From: Oceanospirillaceae bacterium
Lineage (GTDB): Bacteria; Pseudomonadota; Gammaproteobacteria; Pseudomonadales; Balneatricaceae
Direction: 5' to 3'
Length of the DNA stretch: 64,000 nt
NCBI GenBank assembly: GCA_003521845.1
Contig: DPHB01000027.1
Coordinates: 1 to 64,000 of the forward strand
Shown here: positions 1 to 8,213 of the stretch, piece after piece
Layout of the letters: each line of letters begins with the position of its first letter
Position numbering within the stretch: the first letter of the stretch is position 1
Notes under the pieces: model-generated
Seen by the model: the letters and a program-made list of their open reading frames with translations, nothing else
What the model was told of the DNA's origin: nothing
The model's database searches: none
Position numbers and translations under genes: made by a program

Positions 1-46
1 TTTTTTTTGCTTTGGGATTAGCCGATGGCTGGCTCACGACCAGCTT

Positions 47-240
47 CGTGGCTAGTGGGGCCACGATCTAGTCAGTGGCACGGGAGTAGCTGGGGTCAGA
101 CTCCTGTACCTACGAGCTTGTGCTAAACCTCAACACCGCGTGGTTGGCCCGGGTTGGAATCAGACCCCAATCGTGCCACGTCGGGTCTGCTCCCGACCAG
201 CTCCGTGGCACCTAGCTTGGCAGTGACGGGGTCTGACCCC
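47..240. repeat. Intergenic palindromic repeat, copy A
   Basis: First of three related copies of a dispersed repeat. It contains GTGGCACGGGAGTAGCTGGG (about 77-96), then CTCCTGTACCTACGAGC and ACACCGCGTGGTTGG. Its 3' half is an inverted repeat: CAGACCCC..GTGCCAC (about 161-179) can pair with GTGGCAC..GGGGTCTG (about 205-234). Compared with copies B and C it lacks about 38 bases between GGGGTC and the CTCCTGTACC segment. No open reading frame is convincing here. The structure resembles REP-type intergenic elements; that class assignment is inference. Confidence 0.7.
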
Positions 241-283
241 TGCTAGTGGAGCCACAGGCTAGTTTAGTGGTATGGAAAAAGCC

Positions 284-490
284 CGCGATCTAGTCAGTGG
301 CACGGGAGTAGCTGGGGTCGGAGGGCCTGCCCCATGAACGCAGTGAGTGTCTTGGGTACTCCTGTACCTACGAGCTTGTGCTAAACCTCAACACCGCGTG
401 GTTGGCTCGGGTTGGAATCAGACCCCAATCGTGCCGCCGAGGGTCCGCACCAAAACAAAATCGTGCTACTTTGGGTCTGCTCCCGGTAGA
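284..490. repeat. Intergenic palindromic repeat, copy B
   Basis: Second copy, in the same orientation as copy A and almost identical to it over the 54 bases starting at 359 (ACTCCTGTACCTACGAGC onward). It also carries GAGGGCCTGCCCCATGAACG (321-340), shared with copy C but missing from copy A. The distal arm of the hairpin is degraded after the CAGACCCCAATCGTGCC segment. Short open reading frames crossing this block are explained by the repeat and are not called as genes. Confidence 0.7.
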
Positions 491-491
491 C

Positions 492-543
492 AAGGGACTG
501 GCTCTTGTTTAGCGGCGCAGCCGATAAAAAGTGCCTGTCCCCT
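492..543. repeat. REP-like imperfect inverted repeat
   Basis: AAGGGACTGGCTCTTGTTT (492-510) is an imperfect inverse of AAAAAGTGCCTGTCCCCT (526-543), giving a hairpin of about 50 bases directly upstream of the DUF2489 gene. The arm motif TGCCTGTCCCC is familiar from REP elements mobilised by RAYT-type Y1 transposases. No transposase gene is present in the window, so mobility in trans is inference. Confidence 0.45.
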
Positions 544-612
544 AGTTCAAAAACCTCTAGACCTTTATAATGTTTATACAACGTAAAGACCTTTCGCCAA
601 TCGAGTTCAATC

Positions 613-1095
613 ATGGAAAATACTGTTTTAATCGCCCTACTAAGTGCCTTTTGCTTAGGGATGCTAAGCCTAGTCATCGTCTTATTGGGTCGTCAGCGTG
701 CCCGTGTTAAAGAAAATCAGCGGCGTATAGAAAACCTTCAACTAATGCTGCAAGAACAATATAAGCATCGGGTAGATAGTATTCGCGTCATCGCTAATGC
801 CATGGATGAAGGTCAGTGTGAATTTACCGAAGGCTGTATTCGTCTAAAGATGCTCATCGACCAGTTGAATCCCGAGCTTTTGCAGCGTGAAGAGTTTGCC
901 ATCATCACCCATATCTATGCTGAGACTGAACACATGCCGATTAAGGAAGATTGGAAAAAGCTGGATAAGAAGGTAAAGAACAAGTTGACCAATGAGCGCA
1001 TTGCTCTTGAAGGCAAAAATCATGCTGCCATTGCGGCAGCAGTGAAAGCCTTGCGGCAGTACCAGTTTGCTGAGTTTGGTGAGGTGTCTAGCTGA
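613..1095 (+). CDS. DUF2489 family membrane-anchored protein
   Basis: A 160-residue protein with one N-terminal membrane segment (about residues 5-25) followed by a basic stretch (RQRARVKENQRR), so it is probably anchored in the inner membrane with a cytoplasmic C-terminal domain. The conserved centre GQCEFTEGCIR (67-77) and the motif AETEHMPIKEDWKKL (about 103-117) are what I recognise as DUF2489, a family of about this length in Pseudomonas and relatives. No function is established. The start follows a weak GAG ribosome site. The gene is boxed in by repeat copies A and B upstream and copy C downstream and has no operon partner. Confidence 0.8.
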   Translation: MENTVLIALLSAFCLGMLSLVIVLLGRQRARVKENQRRIENLQLMLQEQYKHRVDSIRVIANAMDEGQCEFTEGCIRLKMLIDQLNPELLQREEFAIITHIYAETEHMPIKEDWKKLDKKVKNKLTNERIALEGKNHAAIAAAVKALRQYQFAEFGEVSS

Positions 1096-1107
1096 GTTTG
1101 CATACCA

Positions 1108-1345
1108 GTTGGCCCGTGGTACGGGACTAGCTAATCCGTGGTACGGGAGTAGGTGGGGTCAGAGGGCCTGCCCCATGAGTGCAGCGAGTGTTTTGGGTAC
1201 TCCTGTACCTGCGAGCGTGTGCAAAGCCCCAACACCGCATGGTTGCCGCAGATTGGAATCAGACCCCAATGGTGCCACGCCGGGTCTGCTCACATATACC
1301 TTGGTGGCACCGGAGCTGGCAGAGACGGGGTCTGGCTTTAACGAA
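1108..1345. repeat. Intergenic palindromic repeat, copy C
   Basis: Third copy, in the same orientation as A and B, lying just after the DUF2489 stop codon. It begins with a short internal duplication (CCGTGGTACGGGA appears twice at about 1113 and 1136), then has GAGGGCCTGCCCCATGAG (1162-1179) and TACTCCTGTACCT. The 3' hairpin CAGACCCC..GTGCCAC / GTGGCAC..GGGGTCTG spans about 1260-1333. It fills nearly all of the gap to the next gene. Small open reading frames within it are shadows. Confidence 0.7.
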
Positions 1346-1375
1346 GTGTTTTATGGTGCCTGACCACTATTAGTG

Positions 1376-2521
1376 TTATCGCGCAGCTACAGCCTTGCGA
1401 ATGCGTTTTATCGCTTCCTCTAGTACTGACCTTTGGCAACCAAAGTTCAAACGCATATAGTTTTTGTCATTAAAGCCTGCTCCCGGTGACATACCTACGC
1501 CTGCAGCTTCAAAGAAGGCCGGAGCGTCATCTAGGCCAAGGGCCGAAACGTCCAGCCAGGCCAAAAAGGTGGCTTCTAAGGGAAGCATGTCGATGCCTGC
1601 TATGGAAGCAAACTCCTGTGCAAGGTAATCACGGTTGCCACGTAGGTAGTCAAGTAGCTCTGCACGCCATGGGCCACCCTTTTCTAGGGCCGTAACAGTG
1701 GCTTCATAACCGAGTGGGTTAATTTCAGAAACGATGCCGTGCATGGCCTTTTGAAAGGTGCTACGGATACCATCATTGGCAATAATGGCCCATGAGCAGG
1801 CAAGGCCAGCTACGTTATAAGTCTTACTAGCGGCGCCTAAGATAATACTGTTATTTTCTGCTTCGGCACTGATGCGACCATAAGGAATGTGTTGTTTATG
1901 TTGGTCTAGGATAAGATCAGCATGGATTTCGTCGGACACCATGATGAGATTATGCTGTGCTCGAAAAGCTTCAATTTTATTTAGCTCTGCCGCACTATAG
2001 ACACAGCCACCTGGGTTTTGTGGGTTACAAAACAGCATCACCTTGGCATCGTCGGTCGGCGATTCATCAAGGCGATCTAGGTCTACACGCAGGCGCTGTT
2101 GGGTGTTACTCATAGGCTGGTAATAAGCCTTCTTATTACTGTTGTTTGGCGCTGCATGGAAGTGCGGATAGATTACCTCGGGGGTAATCACCGTCTGGTG
2201 CGCAGGTGAAAGTGCCAGGCAAGCCAAATTCATACTGGCCACGACTCCAGGTACCCAAACAATCCATTCTGCTTGAATCGCCCAGTTGTGTTCACGTTGG
2301 TAATAATCCACGATAACCTGGGCCCAGTCTGCATCTGCTTTGGTATAGCCATAGACACCGTGGCCAATGCGCTCTTTTAACGCATCAATGATTACTGGGG
2401 CCGCTTCGAAATCCATGTCAGCTACCCAAAGTGGGATGACATCAGCTGAATATTTATCCCATTTAATTGCATGGGTACCTTGGCGGTCGGTAGGCTTATC
2501 AAAGTCGAATTGTTTGGTCAC
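1376..2521 (-). CDS. PatB/MalY-type C-S lyase (putative cystathionine beta-lyase)
   Basis: A 381-residue fold-type I PLP enzyme of the aminotransferase class I/II superfamily. NPQNPGG (166-172), SDEIHADL (196-203) and the PLP lysine in ASKTYNVAGL (Lys233) are in order. SDEIHADL with SKTYN marks the PatB/MalY branch, whose members cleave C-S bonds of cystathionine or other cysteine conjugates to give a thiol, pyruvate and ammonia. It is about family length and complete. The start is GTG, six bases after CAGGAG. It stands alone, divergent from the following gene. Exact substrate is not predictable; a plain aminotransferase is the less likely alternative. Confidence 0.85.
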   Translation of the reverse strand: MTKQFDFDKPTDRQGTHAIKWDKYSADVIPLWVADMDFEAAPVIIDALKERIGHGVYGYTKADADWAQVIVDYYQREHNWAIQAEWIVWVPGVVASMNLACLALSPAHQTVITPEVIYPHFHAAPNNSNKKAYYQPMSNTQQRLRVDLDRLDESPTDDAKVMLFCNPQNPGGCVYSAAELNKIEAFRAQHNLIMVSDEIHADLILDQHKQHIPYGRISAEAENNSIILGAASKTYNVAGLACSWAIIANDGIRSTFQKAMHGIVSEINPLGYEATVTALEKGGPWRAELLDYLRGNRDYLAQEFASIAGIDMLPLEATFLAWLDVSALGLDDAPAFFEAAGVGMSPGAGFNDKNYMRLNFGCQRSVLEEAIKRIRKAVAAR

Positions 2522-2680
2522 AAGTGGCTCCTGTTTGGTTGCCTGTGTACTGGCAAAAGCTTATCATTGATGTAGAAATATGCTGCTATGTTATGTCTTT
2601 TCTGAGGTTTCAATGTAGCACAAATTATCGATATCGTATGTGTTACAAATACGACAAATTTAAATCGAGTTGAAATAACT

Positions 2681-3568
2681 ATGAGCCACCATCAAGTATT
2701 GCCAGAAGCTGCGCGATTGCAATACCTCGATGCTATCGGGGTCAGTAGTTGGTTGCCCTTGGCTACTCAGGTTGCTACCCATGGTGCTGTATGGCGGGAT
2801 GCAAATGATGCTGAGGCGGTTTCTGAATTGCCGAATAGTGTTGAGCAAGAGTCGAGTGTGGTGCTTCATGCTGTAGCTGACCCTGTCGACAACAGGGCGC
2901 AAGCAACACTTGATGAACCACCGCCATTAGGTATTAGCGCTGAACAAGCCAAAGAAGAAGCCGCTCAACTACGACATAGTTTGATGGCTGACAATGCTAA
3001 TTTGGATGTTGAACAGTCTGTACAGGCGCCTCAAGCTACACAGCAGGCTGCCGTCGCAGAACCGGCAGCAGTTAAACCACAAGTAGTAGAGCGTATTGAG
3101 CCTGTTCACCTGTCTATTAGTTGGTATGCCGTGGGTGTGCTAGTGCTCAATGAGGTGCCCCTGCAGGATGGCGCCGCTATGACCAGTTCCTTAGCGCAGC
3201 TGCAAACGGCTATGGTGAATGCCCTAGCGTTAGGCGACAAGCAAGTAATGCCGCAAGCACAAGGTGAGTTCCATTGGCCGCTAATACCCGGCAAACATGG
3301 CGACCGTAGCCGCTCGGGTGCGCAGGCAGCTTTGGCTTATCAATTGAATAAGTTGCTAGCAGAGCAGGCGGTTAAGAAGCTCATGTTACTGGGTAAACGT
3401 AGTGCTGATCTCGTGGTTGGTGAAGACATGCTGTTGGGTAGTATTGTGACTAACGAGCAATGGCCGGGAGCGCAAATATTACTGACTCACAGCTTGCATC
3501 AACTACTCAAAATTCCCGCCAATAAGGCAGAGGCATGGTTGCATATGCAGCCTCTGCTAAACACTTAA
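2681..3568 (+). CDS. Protein of unknown function upstream of rimI, possible DNA polymerase III psi subunit
   Basis: A 295-residue protein in three parts: a short N-terminal segment (ARLQYLDAIGVSSW, 11-24), a low-complexity linker rich in Ala, Gln and Glu (about 75-145), and a C-terminal alpha/beta-like domain (about 150-295). It lies two bases upstream of rimI, the place held by holD in Escherichia coli. The N-terminal segment resembles the start of E. coli psi (QLQQLGITQW), the part that binds chi. Pseudomonads are known to have a larger, divergent psi, and a chi gene (holC) occurs at 24.3 kb. Family assignment is inference; some databases label such proteins TonB-like because of the linker. 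Confidence 0.45.
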   Translation: MSHHQVLPEAARLQYLDAIGVSSWLPLATQVATHGAVWRDANDAEAVSELPNSVEQESSVVLHAVADPVDNRAQATLDEPPPLGISAEQAKEEAAQLRHSLMADNANLDVEQSVQAPQATQQAAVAEPAAVKPQVVERIEPVHLSISWYAVGVLVLNEVPLQDGAAMTSSLAQLQTAMVNALALGDKQVMPQAQGEFHWPLIPGKHGDRSRSGAQAALAYQLNKLLAEQAVKKLMLLGKRSADLVVGEDMLLGSIVTNEQWPGAQILLTHSLHQLLKIPANKAEAWLHMQPLLNT

Positions 3569-3570
3569 GT

Positions 3571-4029
3571 ATGATGCCCACTATCTATGCCTGTGAGGGC
3601 GCCGTTAGCAAGCTGCTATTAGGGCAGCTTGCGGCATTGACCTGTCTTGAAAATGAACCGGCTTGGAATAGCGTGCAGTTAGGCGCTGCTTGGGCAGGTA
3701 GGGAACATCTGTTGGTAGTGGAGCAACAAGGGCAAGCGGTTGGCTATATGGTCGCCGCACATGTCTTGGACCAAGCCGATATTCATACGGTGCTAGTCGA
3801 TATAAGGCAACGTGGGCAAGGCTTGGCCAAGGCGCTCTTGCAGAGCATGATACAGCGCTTGCGTGAGCAGGGTGTAGAGCAAGTATTTCTTGAAGTGCGT
3901 CAGGGCAACCTTGTCGCACAAGCCTTATATGCCAATCAAGGTTTTGCCGTTACCGGTAGTCGTAACAACTATTATGCGAACAAAGATGGCAGCAAAGAAA
4001 ACGCCATCATGATGATGGCGTCTTTATAG
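3571..4029 (+). CDS. rimI: Ribosomal protein bS18 N-alpha-acetyltransferase
   Basis: A 152-residue GNAT-fold acetyltransferase. The acetyl-CoA pyrophosphate loop is RQRGQG (79-84) in VDIRQRGQGLAKALL, followed by LEVRQGNLVAQALYANQGF, typical of RimI, which acetylates the N-terminal Ala of ribosomal protein S18. An upstream in-frame ATG at 3535 would overlap the preceding gene; the ATG pair at 3571/3574, two bases after that gene's stop, gives the normal RimI length and is preferred. The two genes form a translationally coupled pair. Confidence 0.85.
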   Translation: MMPTIYACEGAVSKLLLGQLAALTCLENEPAWNSVQLGAAWAGREHLLVVEQQGQAVGYMVAAHVLDQADIHTVLVDIRQRGQGLAKALLQSMIQRLREQGVEQVFLEVRQGNLVAQALYANQGFAVTGSRNNYYANKDGSKENAIMMMASL

Positions 4030-4058
4030 CTAGATTGTTGCGTAAGTTCGCTAGCCTA

Positions 4059-5585
4059 TTAAGCTAACTTATCTGTGGCAATCTTGTAATCTGGATCTTC
4101 GATCACATTCACTTCTACCAGATCACCGGCCTTGGCCAACAAGCGTACACACTCTGGGCTTAGGTGACGCAAGTGCAATTGCTTGCCGGCTTTGATATAG
4201 CGATCAGCCAAGGTGTCGATGGCTTCTAAACCAGAGTGGTCGGCGACACGTGAGCGTTGGAAGTCAATGATGACATCGTTAGGATCTTGGTTGGGGTCAA
4301 ACAATTCAAGGAAATTTTGTACCGAACCAAAGAAGATAGGGCCGCGTAGGTAGTAGATACGGCTGTTATCGACATCTTCATGAGTCACTTGGGTGTGCTT
4401 AGCGTATTTCCAAGCAAATACTAAGGCCGAACAGATAACGCCAACAATAACGGCAATGGCCAAGTCAGTCGCTACGGTGACACCGGATACGAGGACTAGT
4501 ACGAACGCATCAGACTTTGGGATTTTGCGGATAATGCGGAAACTAGACCACTCGAAAGTGCCCATAACCACGATAAACATAACGCCGATCAAGGCGGCAA
4601 CTGGGATCATTTCGATCAAAGACGAGGCCACTAAGATAAAGGCCAATAAAGATAATGCTGCGGTAATGCCTGATAAACGACCGCGACCACCGGAGTTAAC
4701 GTTGATCATGCTCTGGCCAATCATGGCGCAACCACCCATACCGCCGAACAAGCCGGTCGCTGTGTTGGCAAGGCCTTGGCCTACGCATTCTTTGTTACCA
4801 CGGCCGCGAGTGCCGGTGATTTCGTCAACCAGAGTAAGGGTCAACAACGATTCAATCAAACCGATGGCAGCCAAGATAACGGCGTAAGGCAAGATGATCA
4901 ATAGGGTTTCTAGATTGTATGGCACTTCAGGAATATGGAATTCAGGTAGGCCCCCAGCGATGGACGCTATGTCACCAACGGTGCGGGTGTCTAAGTCCAA
5001 GCCAATGACTAGGCCGCTAACCACAACAATGGCTGCCAATGATGATGGAATGGCCGTGGTAATACGTGGCAGGTAGCGAATGATTCCCATAGTAAGGGCG
5101 ATCAAACCAAGTAGCAGGTACATTTGTGGGCCTTCTAACCAGCGTAGGGCGCCGTCGTCATCAATAAACTTAAATTGGCTTAGCTGCGCCAAGAAGATAA
5201 CGATAGCCAGGCCATTTACAAAACCCAGCATTACCGGATGTGGCACCATGCGGATAAACTTACCTAAGCGGAGTATGCCGGCTAGGATTTGCAAAACACC
5301 CATAAGTACCACAGTGATGAATAAGTATTCCACGCCGTGTTGAGCGACCAGACTCACCATGACCACGGCTAGGGCACCAGTGGCACCAGAAATCATGCCA
5401 GGGCGGCCACCAAACACGGCTGTGATTAAGCCCACCATAAAGGCCGCGTATAAGCCTACCAACGGTTCTACACCGGCAACAAAGGCAAAGGCTACGGCTT
5501 CAGGTACCAAGGCCAAGGCAACGGTGAGCCCGGACAGTAGGTCGTTTTTGGCATTGGCTGGAGCACGGCTAGCTAGATCGAACAT
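4059..5585 (-). CDS. SulP family anion transporter with STAS domain
   Basis: A 508-residue inner-membrane protein of the SLC26/SulP family. The N-terminal four fifths is a multi-helix transport domain beginning LLSGLTVALALVPEAVAFAFVAGVEPLVGLYAAF, and the C-terminal 100 residues form a cytoplasmic STAS domain with the motif RVADHSGLEAI. SulP members carry sulfate, bicarbonate or dicarboxylates, usually as proton or sodium symporters or exchangers. No carbonic anhydrase or sulfate gene lies beside it, so the anion is not predictable. It is monocistronic and divergent from prfC across a 237-base gap in which I see no clear regulatory motif. Confidence 0.85.
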   Translation of the reverse strand: MFDLASRAPANAKNDLLSGLTVALALVPEAVAFAFVAGVEPLVGLYAAFMVGLITAVFGGRPGMISGATGALAVVMVSLVAQHGVEYLFITVVLMGVLQILAGILRLGKFIRMVPHPVMLGFVNGLAIVIFLAQLSQFKFIDDDGALRWLEGPQMYLLLGLIALTMGIIRYLPRITTAIPSSLAAIVVVSGLVIGLDLDTRTVGDIASIAGGLPEFHIPEVPYNLETLLIILPYAVILAAIGLIESLLTLTLVDEITGTRGRGNKECVGQGLANTATGLFGGMGGCAMIGQSMINVNSGGRGRLSGITAALSLLAFILVASSLIEMIPVAALIGVMFIVVMGTFEWSSFRIIRKIPKSDAFVLVLVSGVTVATDLAIAVIVGVICSALVFAWKYAKHTQVTHEDVDNSRIYYLRGPIFFGSVQNFLELFDPNQDPNDVIIDFQRSRVADHSGLEAIDTLADRYIKAGKQLHLRHLSPECVRLLAKAGDLVEVNVIEDPDYKIATDKLA

Positions 5586-5822
5586 GGAGTATCCTGCGGT
5601 TAGCGATTGATGCTTGAGAACCTGTGTAGATGGTACTCAATTTAAGGGTGCAAATTATACAGGATGAGGGTGTTTTATGCTAACTTTGCTGTAAATTAGC
5701 AACAGTTAGCGGCCAGTTTCATTTGAGAAAAGTTGCCATATAAGGGAAAATAGCGGCTTCTAAAGATCGCGCCCCAGGAACTAGTTCCTTATCGAGGGGC
5801 CATGACATCAGGTTGGAGCCAA

Positions 5823-7409
5823 ATGGCCGATAATGCATTTTTAGCAGAGGTGAACAAACGTCGCACCTTTGCCATCATCTCACACCCGGATGCGGGTAAG
5901 ACCACGATTACCGAAAAGCTTTTGTTATTTGGACAGGCGATTCAGCAAGCCGGTTCGGTAAAAGGCCGCAAGGGTGACAAGATGGCCACCTCTGACTGGA
6001 TGGCCATGGAACAACAACGTGGTATCTCTGTAACTTCTTCGGTGATGCAGTTCCCCTATGCTGATCGTACGGTTAACTTGCTGGATACCCCGGGGCACGA
6101 AGACTTCTCGGAAGATACTTATCGTACCCTAACCGCCGTAGACTCAGTGTTGATGGTGATTGACGGTGCTAAGGGTGTCGAGGATCGGACCATCAAGTTG
6201 ATGGAAGTTTGTCGTTTACGTGACACGCCAATCTTTACCTTTGTGAATAAGATGGACCGCGAAGTACGTGATCAAATAGAGGTCTTGGACGAAGTTGAAG
6301 ACGTATTGAAGATTGCCTGTGCGCCGGTGACTTGGCCTATCGATATGGGTAAGCAGTTTAAGGGTGTCTATAATCTCTATACAGATACCATTCACGTTTA
6401 CACACAGGGCCAAGGCCATAAAATCCCTGATGATATTCAGATTAAAGGTTTGGATTCGGCAGAAGCTGAGGCAGCACTTGGTGATATCATTGACGATGTG
6501 CGTGACGAAATTGAACTAGTACGTGGTGCTAGCCATGAATTTGACCTAGATTTGTTCCTAGCGGGTAAACTGACACCGGTATTCTTTGGCACCGCCTTGG
6601 GCAACTTTGGCGTGCGGGAAATGCTGGACTACTTTGTCGAGTGGGCACCAGCACCAGAAGGGCGCAATGCCGGCAGTCGCTTAGTGAAAGCTAACGAAGA
6701 AAAATTCACCGGCTTTGTGTTTAAAATACAAGCCAATATGGACCCCAAGCACCGTGACCGTATTGCCTTTATGCGGATTTGTTCCGGCTCTTATCAACGG
6801 GGCATGAAAATGCGTCATGCCCGCCTGGGTAAGGATGTGAAGATTGCCGATGCGGTAACCTTTATGGCGGGCGAGCGTGCCAACGTAGAAGAAGCGTTTT
6901 CTGGTGATATTATTGGTTTGCACAACCACGGCACTATTCAAATCGGCGATACCTTCACTCAAGGTGAAGAACTGAAATTTACCGGTATTCCTCACTTTGC
7001 TCCGGAGCTCTTCCGTCGTGTACGCTTAAAAGATCCATTGAAGATGAAAGCCTTGCAAAAAGGTTTGCAGCAGCTATCGGAAGAAGGCTCTACGCAGCTA
7101 TTTATGCCAGGCAAAAACAATGACTTGATCGTTGGTGCCGTAGGTGTGCTGCAGTTTGAGGTAGTAGCCTACCGTTTAAAGGACGAATACAAGGTGGAAT
7201 GCATCTACGAACCTATTAGTGTGAATACCGCCCGTTGGGTTGAGTGTGATGATGATAAGATGCTGGATGAGTTTAAGCGTAAGGCGGCGGATAACCTGGC
7301 CATTGACGGTGGTGGTCATTTGACTTATTTAGCGCCAACCCGGGTAAACCTCAGCCTCACGCAAGAACGCTGGCCTGATATACGCTTTCGGGCTACCCGC
7401 GAGCACTAG
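5823..7409 (+). CDS. prfC: Peptide chain release factor 3
   Basis: RF3 is a GTPase that recycles RF1/RF2 after peptide release. The sequence has P-loop SHPDAGKTTITEK, switch region RGISVTSSVMQF, G3 DTPGHEDF and G4 NKMD, then the beta-barrel and C-terminal RF3 domains. From the ATG at 5823 (GGAG five bases upstream) the protein is 528 residues, matching E. coli PrfC, and begins MADNAFLAEVNKRRTFAII. An ATG at 5802 would add seven residues and cannot be excluded. A tatD-family gene follows after three bases, probably in the same transcript. Confidence 0.95.
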   Translation: MADNAFLAEVNKRRTFAIISHPDAGKTTITEKLLLFGQAIQQAGSVKGRKGDKMATSDWMAMEQQRGISVTSSVMQFPYADRTVNLLDTPGHEDFSEDTYRTLTAVDSVLMVIDGAKGVEDRTIKLMEVCRLRDTPIFTFVNKMDREVRDQIEVLDEVEDVLKIACAPVTWPIDMGKQFKGVYNLYTDTIHVYTQGQGHKIPDDIQIKGLDSAEAEAALGDIIDDVRDEIELVRGASHEFDLDLFLAGKLTPVFFGTALGNFGVREMLDYFVEWAPAPEGRNAGSRLVKANEEKFTGFVFKIQANMDPKHRDRIAFMRICSGSYQRGMKMRHARLGKDVKIADAVTFMAGERANVEEAFSGDIIGLHNHGTIQIGDTFTQGEELKFTGIPHFAPELFRRVRLKDPLKMKALQKGLQQLSEEGSTQLFMPGKNNDLIVGAVGVLQFEVVAYRLKDEYKVECIYEPISVNTARWVECDDDKMLDEFKRKAADNLAIDGGGHLTYLAPTRVNLSLTQERWPDIRFRATREH

Positions 7410-7412
7410 GTT

Positions 7413-8207
7413 ATGAGTCAGGCGCAAGGCGTGCAACGGGAAGCCATTTTTGACAGTCATTGTCATTGGGATCATCCAAAGTTGCAGGCCTTGCAGCCCG
7501 AGCTTTGGCAACATTGCCAGCAGCAAGGTGTTGCTGATCTACTGGTGCCTGCCACCGTGGCTGAGCATTGGCCACAGCTTATCTCCCTCTGTCAGCAGAA
7601 CCCTCATTGGCATCTCACCTTGGGTTTGCACCCTTATTTTTTATCTCAATATCAAGCTGCTGATTTATCCCTTCTCGAGCAATTAGTCGCACAGGCGCAA
7701 CCTATAGCCATTGGTGAAATTGGCCTAGATTGGCATTTGCCTGCAGATACTTGGGAACAACAAGAAGTCCTGTTCCTAGCCCAGTTAAAACTAGCCCAAG
7801 CCGCTCAGCTGCCAGTGGTTCTGCATGTGCGTAAATGCCATGATCGCGTCATTAAGCTATTGCGTCAGGTGAGGTTTGCTCAAGGTGGTTTTGTGCATGC
7901 CTATAGTGGCAATGAGCAGCAGGCTCATGCTTACCACAGTCAGGGCTTTAAACTCGGTGTGGGCGGCAGTATTACCTATACACGGGCTACTAAAACGCGC
8001 CGTTTGTTTGCCGCTTTGCCCTTAGCTTATCTGGTGTTGGAAACCGATGCACCCGACATGCCTATGGCCCATCAAGAAGATCGTTTAAATCGTCCCGATG
8101 ATTTACCCAAGGTATTGCATGTAATGAGCGAGTTGCGTGAGGAAGATGTGGCTACTATTGCCCAGCAAACCACAGCCAATGTGCGCAGTGTGCTGAGATT
8201 AACCTAG
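7413..8207 (+). CDS. TatD family metal-dependent hydrolase
   Basis: A 264-residue TIM-barrel hydrolase. The metal ligands expected for TatD deoxyribonucleases are present: DSHCHWD (His16, His18), GEIGLDW (Glu102), VVLHVRKCHD (His138), FVHAYSG (His162) and ETDAPDMP (Asp212). Relatives are 3'-5' exonucleases or DNases acting in nucleic acid repair and quality control, but individual substrates vary. It starts three bases after prfC and runs convergent with fabY, the stop codons lying seven bases apart with no evident terminator. Confidence 0.85.
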   Translation: MSQAQGVQREAIFDSHCHWDHPKLQALQPELWQHCQQQGVADLLVPATVAEHWPQLISLCQQNPHWHLTLGLHPYFLSQYQAADLSLLEQLVAQAQPIAIGEIGLDWHLPADTWEQQEVLFLAQLKLAQAAQLPVVLHVRKCHDRVIKLLRQVRFAQGGFVHAYSGNEQQAHAYHSQGFKLGVGGSITYTRATKTRRLFAALPLAYLVLETDAPDMPMAHQEDRLNRPDDLPKVLHVMSELREEDVATIAQQTTANVRSVLRLT

Positions 8208-8213
8208 CCTTGC

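Noticed and set aside
347..677. Two overlapping short open frames (347-586 plus, 381-677 minus) across the 5' repeats
   Set aside because: They are made of repeat copy B, and the same repeat elsewhere reads in other frames, so they are not coding.
1067..1373. Three short open frames in the spacer after DUF2489
   Set aside because: All derive from repeat copy C; none has a ribosome site or recognisable domain.
4393..5610. Several open frames antisense to the SulP gene
   Set aside because: They mirror the conserved SulP coding sequence, have biased composition and no ribosome sites.
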